The position numbers and the translations under genes were made by a program. From Treponema sp. (GTDB taxonomy: Bacteria; Spirochaetota; Spirochaetia; Treponematales; Breznakiellaceae), in assembly GCA_031255875.1 (NCBI GenBank), contig JAIRRR010000294.1:1-6346 (forward strand): a stretch of DNA of 6,346 bases, written 5' to 3'. Positions 1 through 5,707 of the stretch are shown here, in pieces; positions within the stretch are counted from its first letter, which is position 1; each line of letters starts with the position of its first letter. The notes under the pieces were generated by a model. The model was not told where the DNA came from and searched no databases. It saw only the letters and a program-made list of their open reading frames with translations.

Positions 1-1406
1 TCCCAGCCCAGGGTGCTGAAAGGCCAGAGCCAGCTTGAAAACCAGGTGTCAAGCACATCCGGATCCTGCACGATACCTCCCGAACCGCAGGACGGGCACG
101 AGGAAAGATCCTCGCGGGAAACAAATATTCCGCCGCAGCCCGCGCAGTACCAGGCCGGGATGCGGTGGCCCCACCAGAGCTGCCGGCTGACGCACCAGTC
201 CCGGATATTGCTGAGCCAGTGCCGGTAGGTATTCTCCCATTTTTTCGGGTAAAAGACAATTTCCCCGCGCCGCCAGGCATCCAGGGCTTTTTCCGCCAGG
301 GGCTTCATCCGCACGAACCACTGTTCCGAAAGAAAGGGCTCGATCACGGTATGGCAGCGGTAGCAGTGCCCCAGCGAATGGGTAATATCGGCTTCCCTGA
401 CCAGGAAAGATCCGGCCCTGAGATCTTCGACAACGGCGTCCCTGGCCCGGGCGACGCTTAGGCCCCGGTACTTTTCCGGCGCCTTGTCGTTGAGCCTGCC
501 GTCCGGCGCGAGCACGCCGATCGCCGGCAGGCCGTGCCGCTTTCCCAGTTCCCAGTCGTTGATATCGTGGGCCGGTGTTATCTTGAGCGCCCCGGTGCCG
601 AACTCGCGGTCAACGTAGCTGTCGGCAATCACCGGGATCTTCCGGCCCGTAAGCGGCAGGAGCACTTCCTTTCCGACCAGGCCGGCGTAGCGCGGGTCAT
701 CGGGGTGTACCGCCACCGCCGTGTCCCCCAGAAGCGTTTCGGGCCGCGTAGTGGCAATTACAATATCGCCCTCCCCGTCCGCGCGCGGGTAGCGCAGGTA
801 GTACATTTTCCCGGGCCTCTCCTCGTGCTCCACCTCGTCGTCCGACAGGGCGGTCCCGCAGGAAGCGCACCAGTTCACCAGGTAGCTGCCCTTGTAAAGC
901 AAATCCCGCTCGTAAAGCGTAACGAACACTTCCCGCACCGCCCGGGAAAGCCCCTCGTCCAGGGTAAAACGCTCCCGTTCCCAGTCAACGCTCGCCCCCA
1001 TGCGGGCAATCTGCTCCGAGATAACGGCGTGGTGTTCTTCTTTTACCTTCCAGGTTTCTTCGACAAATTTTCCCCGCCCCAAATCATCGCGGCTCAGGCC
1101 CCTTGCCCGCAGCTTCTTCTCCACCACATGCTGGGTAGCTATCCCCGCGTGGTCCGTGCCCGGCACCCAGAGAACCCGCTCCCCCTTCATGCGGTGGAAG
1201 CGGATAATAATATCCTGCAAGCTGATATTCAGTCCGTGCCCCAGGTGGAGCACCCCGGTTACATTGGGCGGCGGGATAACGATCACGTAGGGCTTCGCGC
1301 CCGCGTCGTCTTTAGGCTTGAACGCCCCGCTTTCCTTCCAGAGGGCGTAGATCCGGTCCTCGAAACTCTTGGGATCGTAAGCCTTTTCCAGTTCAACCGC
1401 CTTCAT
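1..1406 (-). CDS. valS: Valyl-tRNA synthetase, N-terminal half (partial, runs off the left edge)
   Basis: Cytoplasmic class I aminoacyl-tRNA synthetase that charges tRNA-Val with valine and edits mischarged threonine. My minus-strand translation gives 468 uninterrupted residues, about half of the usual 880-950. Visible in order: N-terminus MKAVELEKAYDPKSFEDRIY; Rossmann entry PPPNVTGVLHLGHGLN (44-60) with the HIGH-type signature HLGH at 54-57; GTDHAGIATQ (83-92); Cys pair WCASC (179-183); editing-domain signatures TTRPETLLGDTAVAVHPDD (219-237) and GTGALKITPAHD (270-281); further Cys pairs at 348/351, 421/424 and 437/440, which may bind zinc; then DWCVSRQLWWGHRIPAWYC (403-421) and DVLDTWFSSWLWPFSTLGW at the edge. 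The KMSKS loop and anticodon-binding domain lie outside the window. The start is the ATG at 1404-1406, preceded by GAGG at a 5-base spacing, and it fits the usual ValS N-terminus. The identification is very secure. Confidence 0.98.
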   Translation of the reverse strand, partial: MKAVELEKAYDPKSFEDRIYALWKESGAFKPKDDAGAKPYVIVIPPPNVTGVLHLGHGLNISLQDIIIRFHRMKGERVLWVPGTDHAGIATQHVVEKKLRARGLSRDDLGRGKFVEETWKVKEEHHAVISEQIARMGASVDWERERFTLDEGLSRAVREVFVTLYERDLLYKGSYLVNWCASCGTALSDDEVEHEERPGKMYYLRYPRADGEGDIVIATTRPETLLGDTAVAVHPDDPRYAGLVGKEVLLPLTGRKIPVIADSYVDREFGTGALKITPAHDINDWELGKRHGLPAIGVLAPDGRLNDKAPEKYRGLSVARARDAVVEDLRAGSFLVREADITHSLGHCYRCHTVIEPFLSEQWFVRMKPLAEKALDAWRRGEIVFYPKKWENTYRHWLSNIRDWCVSRQLWWGHRIPAWYCAGCGGIFVSREDLSSCPSCGSGGIVQDPDVLDTWFSSWLWPFSTLGW

Positions 1407-1411
1407 GCAAA

Positions 1412-1415
1412 CCTC
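1412..1415 (-). promoter_or_regulatory. Shine-Dalgarno for valS
   Basis: On the minus strand GAGG lies 5 bases before the ATG at 1404-1406. It supports this start codon. No better in-frame ATG lies upstream. Confidence 0.7.
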
Positions 1416-1422
1416 GCAAATT

Positions 1423-1460
1423 ATTGGGAATCCAGCCGGGGCTTCCGGAGCTTCCCCAAT
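1423..1460 (-). promoter_or_regulatory. Predicted stem-loop in the valS 5' leader
   Basis: Read on the minus strand, ATTGGGGAA (1460-1452) can pair with TTCCCAAT (1430-1423) with one bulged G. Two CCGG segments inside can also pair. The structure would occupy most of the roughly 58-base leader between the predicted transcription start (near 1464) and the valS Shine-Dalgarno, leaving the ribosome site just outside it. It might affect translation or mRNA stability. I see no T-box specifier loop or antiterminator consensus, so I do not call a T-box. Confidence 0.4.
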
Positions 1461-1470
1461 GCCTGCCTTA

Positions 1471-1499
1471 AATGTACCCCATTGCTGAAAACTGTTCAA
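1471..1499 (-). promoter_or_regulatory. Sigma70-like promoter for valS
   Basis: On the minus strand TTGAAC (1499-1494, 4/6 to TTGACA) is followed, after exactly 17 bases, by TACATT (1476-1471, 4/6 to TATAAT). The predicted start is near 1464, giving a leader of about 58 bases. The spacing is ideal and the position is sensible, but both boxes are imperfect. Confidence 0.5.
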
Positions 1500-1520
1500 C
1501 GGAGGCAGTCCGGCAGGGGA

Positions 1521-1577
1521 GGGGGGCCTGTTACCAAACGGCGGCCGCCTCATGGCAAGGCCGCTTTCCGGCCCCCC
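1521..1577. repeat. Nested GC-rich inverted repeat I
   Basis: Outer arms GGGGGGCC (1521-1528) and GGCCCCCC (1570-1577) are perfect complements. They enclose a second perfect pair, GCGGCC (1541-1546) and GGCCGC (1559-1564). It lies upstream of the valS promoter, so it is not part of the predicted valS leader. It could be a dispersed intergenic palindrome or a structured RNA. No target-site duplication or coding content is visible. Confidence 0.5.
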
Positions 1578-1585
1578 TACGCTCC

Positions 1586-1680
1586 AGCCTTGCTCCGCTT
1601 AGTTGTGGAGTTTTGCAACAAACCGCTCCGCCGCAAAACTCCGAAAAGGCTTGCGGAGGGCCTGCGGCCGGAGCAAGCCT
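1586..1680. repeat. Nested inverted repeat II with a 10-bp perfect inner hairpin
   Basis: The inner arms GGAGTTTTGC (1607-1616) and GCAAAACTCC (1633-1642) are perfectly complementary around a 16-base loop. They are enclosed by AGCCTTGCTCCG (1586-1597) and CGGAGCAAGCCT (1669-1680), which pair at 11 of 12 positions. A competing hairpin, GGCTTGC (1648-1654) with GCAAGCC (1673-1679), uses the same right arm, so two mutually exclusive folds are possible. The arrangement resembles a REP- or MITE-like intergenic element, but copy number cannot be judged from one window. Confidence 0.55.
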
Positions 1681-1708
1681 TCCGCTACCCCCCCGGCACG
1701 CCCAAATG

Positions 1709-1717
1709 TGCTATACT
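1709..1717 (+). promoter_or_regulatory. Extended -10 promoter of the aminopeptidase gene
   Basis: TG (1709-1710), one spacer base, then TATACT (1712-1717) matches the extended -10 pattern TGnTATAAT with one mismatch. With the last box base as -7, +1 is position 1724, the A of the ATG, predicting a leaderless transcript. No -35 hexamer is recognisable. A run of seven C residues (1688-1694) sits at that spacing instead. Confidence 0.5.
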
Positions 1718-1723
1718 TGAACC

Positions 1724-2827
1724 ATGAAATTCATTCCCGGCGGGATTGGCCCGCTTATCCCGCTGTTTTTATCGCTCGCCTTTCTTTTCGGGGGGATGGC
1801 GCTTTTTTCCGGCTGCTATACCCTCAGGCAGGGGACCGCCATGCTGGGCTACCTTGGGCGGGCCGTGCCGCTTGAAACGCTGGAATCGCCCGGAAGCGGC
1901 GCGGAACCCGGGGAGGCGGAGCGGGACCGGGCTTTCGCGGAACGGGTCCGGGACATACGCGCCTTTGCCACCGGGGAATTGGGGCTCAGGGAAACAAAAA
2001 ACTACACCCGCTACGTGCAAATCGACCGGGACTACCTCGCAGCGGTCGTTTCGGCGTCGGCCCGGGATTCCTTTTCCCGCCATGAATGGTGGTTCCCGGT
2101 TGTGGGCAAGGTGCCGTACAAGGGCTTCTTCGATCCGGCCGACGCCCGGAAAGAGGCCGAAAAGCTCGCCAAAAAGGGCCTTGACGTGTGGATTCGCGGG
2201 GTGGACGCCTTCAGCACCCTGGGCTGGTTCAGGGACCCCCTCTACTCCTATATGCGGGATTACCCGGCCGGCCGGATGGCGGAACTTCTGATACACGAGC
2301 TGCTCCACGCCACGGTTTACCTCAAGGGACAGTCCCAGTTTAACGAGGAGCTTGCCGAATTTGTCGGCCGCGAGGGGTCGCGCCTCTACATAATAAGCCG
2401 CTTCGGGGAGGAATCGGAGGAGTACCGGGCCATGGCCGACGGCAGGGCGGACAGCGCGGCGTTCCTGGATTTTATCCGGGGCTTGATTGCGGAGCTTGAG
2501 GCCGTTTACCAGGGGAACGCCGGGCCGGAGGAAAAGCTCGGACGTAAGGAGGCGATTATCATCGCGGCCCAGGAACGTTTCGAGGCGGAATATGAAAGCC
2601 GCTTCCGGCAAGACAATTACCGGGGCTTTTCAAAGATAAAGGTAAACAACGCGTATCTGGAACTCTACCGCCTGTACTACGGGGAATCCGCTTTTTACGA
2701 GGAACTCTACGAAAAGTCGGGCCGCGACCTCCGCGCCTTTATCGCGGCGGCAAAGACGCTCAGCGGCAAGGGCGACCCAAAGCGGCAGTTGGAAGAGGCG
2801 CTCGGGCTTTCCCAGAAACACGACTGA
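1724..2827 (+). CDS. Predicted zinc aminopeptidase, probable lipoprotein (PF10023/COG4324-type)
   Basis: This 367-residue protein resembles the predicted aminopeptidase family PF10023. A hydrophobic leader (about 8-29) ends in LFSGC with Cys31 as the likely lipidated residue. Phe at -3 is loose for a classical lipobox but tolerated in spirochaetes. The protein would thus be membrane-anchored and exported. Family-like segments are GKVPYKGFFDPADA (128-141), GLDVWIRGVDAFSTLGWFRDP (152-172) and the catalytic stretch HELLHAT (191-197), an HExxH zinc site with H191, E192 and H195. It is followed by FNEELAEFVG (206-215), which probably supplies the third, acidic zinc ligand. The rest is charged and helical. 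The start is fixed because an in-frame TGA (1718-1720) lies six bases before the ATG, and M25 would destroy the signal peptide. No Shine-Dalgarno is visible. The substrate is unknown, and activity is inferred from the family. Confidence 0.87.
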   Translation: MKFIPGGIGPLIPLFLSLAFLFGGMALFSGCYTLRQGTAMLGYLGRAVPLETLESPGSGAEPGEAERDRAFAERVRDIRAFATGELGLRETKNYTRYVQIDRDYLAAVVSASARDSFSRHEWWFPVVGKVPYKGFFDPADARKEAEKLAKKGLDVWIRGVDAFSTLGWFRDPLYSYMRDYPAGRMAELLIHELLHATVYLKGQSQFNEELAEFVGREGSRLYIISRFGEESEEYRAMADGRADSAAFLDFIRGLIAELEAVYQGNAGPEEKLGRKEAIIIAAQERFEAEYESRFRQDNYRGFSKIKVNNAYLELYRLYYGESAFYEELYEKSGRDLRAFIAAAKTLSGKGDPKRQLEEALGLSQKHD

Positions 2828-2842
2828 AGCCTGGGAAAGCCC
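2804..2842 (+). terminator. 12-bp perfect inverted repeat spanning the aminopeptidase stop codon
   Basis: GGGCTTTCCCAG (2804-2815) is perfectly complementary to CTGGGAAAGCCC (2831-2842), with a 15-base loop that holds the TGA stop (2825-2827). A smaller hairpin, GGGAA (2833-2837) with TTCCC (2843-2847), competes for the right arm. No T-run follows, so it is not a canonical intrinsic terminator. It may act in mRNA 3' end protection or factor-dependent termination. Confidence 0.45.
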
Positions 2843-2859
2843 TTCCCGACGGTAATTGT

Positions 2860-2881
2860 CCGGGCCCGGTCAAGGGCCCGG
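2860..2881. terminator. Possible bidirectional terminator hairpin between convergent genes
   Basis: CCGGGCCC (2860-2867), loop GGTCAA, then GGGCCCGG (2874-2881) gives an 8-bp all-GC stem in the 86-base gap between two converging genes. It could serve both strands. Neither side has a proper U-tract, so this is a placement-based guess. Confidence 0.45.
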
Positions 2882-2913
2882 CCGACACGGGCAGCCGGTC
2901 CGGCGGGACAGGC

Positions 2914-3291
2914 TCATCTGCCCTTAAGATCCGCCTCGCGCTTTTCAACGGATTCCCGGATACCGGCCAGCTCCGCAAGAATGGCGCTGATCGCGGGCTC
3001 GTCCGCGCTGATCTGGGAAGCGCTTTTTTCGGCAAACATCGAGTAGGCTTCGGAGCCGAGCCGGGATATAAGTTTCTGGGCGCGGCCCTCAAGCTGGCGG
3101 ATCTCCAGCATCAGCACGCCGCGCTCCCCCAGGTCCTGGGCCTTGGCCCCCGCCTTGTTGATAAATTCCCTGGAAGCCTGGTAGCCCTTCTCGCTCCAGT
3201 CCTGGGCTTTCTCTCCGGCCTTGGAAGCCAGGTCTTTTGAGATGGCCGCCCCCTGTTCCAGAATTTCCTTCATTCTTTCGCCAAATGTCAT
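2914..3291 (-). CDS. Small helical protein with five tandem 11-residue repeats
   Basis: A 125-residue hydrophilic protein with no signal peptide and no cysteine. I cannot assign a named family, though the sequence resembles hypothetical proteins I associate with treponemes. Residues 7-61 form five tandem 11-mers: MKEILEQGAAI, SKDLASKAGEK, AQDWSEKGYQA, SREFINKAGAK, AQDLGERGVLM. The shared pattern is basic or Gln at 2, Asp/Glu at 3, a large hydrophobic at 4, Glu/Ser/Asn at 6, Lys/Arg/Gln at 7 and Gly/Ala at 8. Such periodicity suits an extended amphipathic helix. The C-terminal half (62-125) is also helix-prone, with a charged end (SVEKREADLKGR). The ATG follows GGGAGAG by 3 bases, and only 9 bases separate it from the upstream phosphatase gene. 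It is last in the operon. Cytoplasmic location and a membrane- or granule-binding role are inference only. Confidence 0.8.
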   Translation of the reverse strand: MTFGERMKEILEQGAAISKDLASKAGEKAQDWSEKGYQASREFINKAGAKAQDLGERGVLMLEIRQLEGRAQKLISRLGSEAYSMFAEKSASQISADEPAISAILAELAGIRESVEKREADLKGR

Positions 3292-3294
3292 AAA

Positions 3295-3301
3295 CTCTCC
3301 C
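3295..3301 (-). promoter_or_regulatory. Shine-Dalgarno of the small helical protein, overlapping the upstream stop
   Basis: GGGAGAG on the minus strand lies 3 bases before the ATG at 3289-3291. Its first G is the last base of the phosphatase TAG stop (3303-3301). This arrangement suggests translational coupling to the phosphatase gene. Confidence 0.65.
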
Positions 3302-5706
3302 TATTTCCGCTTTATTCCGACAATGGTAAGATCGTCGTATTGGGGATCTTCCCTAACATGAGTATAATACAGATAGGCGCTATTTTCCCCGGCGGCCTTG
3401 CTTTTGGTGCAGTAAGTCCGGTACTGGAGGAAGTGGCCCTTGAGGAATTCGTCCACCTTGCGGTCCACAGGCACCCGGTCTTCTTCCCCTGCGGCGGGGT
3501 GTTTGTAGATGCGGAATATTTTCTCTACCGAGACCAGCGCGCTCACGGCCTCTTCCATTGTCCCCTCGCAGGCGGCGAAATCGAACCGCAGCGCCTGCTC
3601 CCCCTCGGCATTGTGGTATTTGTACAGGGAGTATGTCCCCCGGTTCATGACCGCGTTGATGATCTCCTCCACCCGTTTTTTCCCCAATTCCTCGCTCCCC
3701 TGGCCCGCCAGATGGTTGCCGTGGGGGGTGTTGGCCGGGACGCCGCCTTCCCCGCAGACGATCTCGTTAAAGGAAGAATCCCGGAATTTGCGCCGGGCCT
3801 CCTCGAAGCCGTCGGTGTAGAGAAAGAGTATGTCCCCGTGATCCAGAGTCATGGTCTGGACAGGGTAGCCGCCCTTGCTTTCCACGAGGAAGTTTGGGAG
3901 TACGCCGACCGCCGGGGTTTCCTTTAATTTTACGGTCTTCATCCTCCCGGCGGAATTGTCGTAGTAGTGAATGATATTGTCCCCCGCGTTGCAGAAACGC
4001 AGTAATCCTGTTTTGGAATCGAAGAGGCACAGGGTAAAGGCGGCGAAGCGGCCCTCGAAGCCCAGCGCCTCGATAAAATCGTTTATCTGGTAGACCAGCT
4101 CCTCAATATGCTGCCCCTTTTCTATCGATGTCCAGTTTTTGAAGTGGTTGAGAAACATGGTGGCTACCTGGATCATGATAAGCGCCGCCGGGATCCCCTT
4201 GCCCGCCACGTCGCACTTTATAATCGCAAAATACCGGTCGTCCAGATCGAGGTAGTCAAAATAATCCCCGGATATGCCCTTCGCGCCTTCGTAGTAGCCG
4301 TAGAACTGGGCGCGGGGGCTGTCTTTAAAGCCGGAACTGAGTTTGTTCCCGTCCTTGTCTGTTTCAAGGGGGATAAATTTCTTCTGTAGTTCTTTGCCTA
4401 TGGTAAGATCCCGGGAAGCCTGCGCGGCCCTGGCAAGCCCCGATGCCATTTCGTTGATCGTATCGCCGAGGACTGCCAGTTCGTCCCTGGAATCGATCTT
4501 TATTTCCGCCCCGTCGAGCCTGGACTTGTCCTCGGTATCCCTGATAAGCTCGACAAAACCGACAAGCTTGCCGACAGGCCGGATAATCCAGGTGGAGAGA
4601 AAGAGGGCGCCGATTGCCCCGATAATCTGGACGATGCCGGCGACTAACAGGATCATCGTCAAAAGGCTGCGCTGGCCCCTGGCAATCTCGTCCAGGATAG
4701 AATCGATGGAAACTTCAAGCCGGATAAGGCAGCGGACATAGTAATCCTCGCTGCCCTGCCGGTACATGACGGGCTTGTAGAAGATAAAAGTGCTGCCGGA
4801 AGCGCCGGGCCGATCCCGGCCCGCCCTGATCAGACGCCTGGTGTCCGCGCCGCTTATGCCTTCGGAAAAATAGGCCGGCTCGGAACCTATTTCCTGGTCG
4901 ATCCTGTCGAGCCTTTCGTTCAGCTGGTTTTCCAGCTCCCGGACGTTCTGCCGGATATCCTGAAGCCGGGCGCCGCTTAGCCCGTCGCTGCGGAGGGCCG
5001 CCGCCTGCCGGTTCAGCTCCGCGATATTGCCGAGCAGGCTGCCGATTTCGGCCTTGGCCTGCCGGTTGAGTTCGGCGGCGATTTGCTCCAGCCGGGGGCT
5101 TAGCGCGTCGGTAAGCCGGGAAACGCCCGGCCGGAGTTCGGGTGTGTCTATCTTGCTCAGTATATCGGGATCGTTTGTGGCCAGGACCAGATCGTCAAAA
5201 ATAGGGGTTGCGGGGCTGTAGCCGGTTATGGTGACGTATTGCGCCTCCGAAACGGCGGAAATTTTCCGGAGCAGCAGATCCGGATTCTCAAGGCTGCCGC
5301 TGGTAAAAAAATTGTTCACGCTGTCGTCAAGGCCCAGCAGCAGCACTTCTACCCGTTCTTTAAGGCTGCCGAACAGGGTTTCCCGCTGGGTCACGGTCAT
5401 CCTGATGTAGAGGGGCACGGAAACCATGAGCAGTACCAGCAGAATCAATATTATGGTAAAAAATGCAAGTTTCGGGTAAAGGCCGATGCCGCGTTTTTTA
5501 AGGCGTATGGTAGCCCGCTTTTTCTTTTCCGCAGGCATCATGTCCCCGCTGATCAAAGCGGCGGCTTCCACCCGGGCCCTCGCGTTTTCGGCTATTGCCA
5601 GGATTATGCCGCGGAGGGCGGCTCCCAGGCCCGCAATACAAAACAGGAGCAGGGCCCCCAGGATAAAAAAAGAAACGTCAAACACAAACCCGTTTGCGGT
5701 ATTCAA
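3301..5706 (-). CDS. Membrane sensor with HAMP and SpoIIE/RsbU-type PP2C phosphatase domain
   Basis: Probable Ser/Thr phosphatase that couples an extracytoplasmic signal to dephosphorylation of an unseen partner, classically an anti-anti-sigma factor. With the TTG start it has 801 residues: TM1 about 7-31; a basic cytoplasmic loop; TM2 about 80-101; a sensor region about 102-345 with a coiled-coil stretch (AELNRQA occurs twice, 18 residues apart); TM3 about 348-374; HAMP about 371-427 (RPVGKLVGFVELI, DELAVLGDTINEM); and a PP2C domain about 439-799. Metal-binding motifs are all present: GDYFD (480-484), CDVAGKG (498-504), YTDG (630-633) and DDLT (791-794). About 155 residues separate the last two, far more than usual. 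An alternative TTG at 5769-5767 adds 21 residues but overlaps the upstream gene by 62 bases and has no ribosome site. I chose 5706, one base after the upstream stop and with AGAAGG 10 bases before it. Confidence 0.92.
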   Translation of the reverse strand: MNTANGFVFDVSFFILGALLLFCIAGLGAALRGIILAIAENARARVEAAALISGDMMPAEKKKRATIRLKKRGIGLYPKLAFFTIILILLVLLMVSVPLYIRMTVTQRETLFGSLKERVEVLLLGLDDSVNNFFTSGSLENPDLLLRKISAVSEAQYVTITGYSPATPIFDDLVLATNDPDILSKIDTPELRPGVSRLTDALSPRLEQIAAELNRQAKAEIGSLLGNIAELNRQAAALRSDGLSGARLQDIRQNVRELENQLNERLDRIDQEIGSEPAYFSEGISGADTRRLIRAGRDRPGASGSTFIFYKPVMYRQGSEDYYVRCLIRLEVSIDSILDEIARGQRSLLTMILLVAGIVQIIGAIGALFLSTWIIRPVGKLVGFVELIRDTEDKSRLDGAEIKIDSRDELAVLGDTINEMASGLARAAQASRDLTIGKELQKKFIPLETDKDGNKLSSGFKDSPRAQFYGYYEGAKGISGDYFDYLDLDDRYFAIIKCDVAGKGIPAALIMIQVATMFLNHFKNWTSIEKGQHIEELVYQINDFIEALGFEGRFAAFTLCLFDSKTGLLRFCNAGDNIIHYYDNSAGRMKTVKLKETPAVGVLPNFLVESKGGYPVQTMTLDHGDILFLYTDGFEEARRKFRDSSFNEIVCGEGGVPANTPHGNHLAGQGSEELGKKRVEEIINAVMNRGTYSLYKYHNAEGEQALRFDFAACEGTMEEAVSALVSVEKIFRIYKHPAAGEEDRVPVDRKVDEFLKGHFLQYRTYCTKSKAAGENSAYLYYTHVREDPQYDDLTIVGIKRK

Positions 5707-5707
5707 A

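Larger units (their letters stand above)
1407..1723. other. Divergent intergenic region between valS and the aminopeptidase gene
   Basis: These 317 bases hold no credible gene. Next to valS they contain its ribosome site, a leader hairpin and a sigma70-like promoter. The middle (about 1521-1680) is filled with GC-rich nested inverted repeats. Next to the aminopeptidase there is a run of seven C residues and an extended -10 element. Open frames crossing this region on the plus strand are continuations of the antisense of valS and show no recognisable protein features. Confidence 0.75.

Noticed and set aside
1407..1470. T-box riboswitch upstream of valS
   Set aside because: The predicted leader is only about 58 bases and lacks the T-box bulge sequence, specifier loop and terminator/antiterminator pair.
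1516..1528. G-quadruplex from the GGGG and GGGGGG runs
   Set aside because: Only two nearby G-runs are present, and the second pairs with a C-run at 1572-1577. Four runs are needed for an intramolecular quadruplex.
534..1727. Long plus-strand open frame of 397 codons
   Set aside because: It is antisense to valS, whose minus-strand translation matches the synthetase over all 468 residues. The plus frame gives a Pro/Arg/His-rich protein with no domain.
1769..2611. Minus-strand open frame of 280 codons
   Set aside because: It is the antisense shadow of the HExxH aminopeptidase gene. High GC lengthens open frames on the opposite strand.
3340..3927. Plus-strand frame of 195 codons opposite the phosphatase, plus the other plus-strand frames between 3509 and 5724
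   Set aside because: All lie opposite a well-supported SpoIIE-type gene and have no recognisable motifs or ribosome sites.
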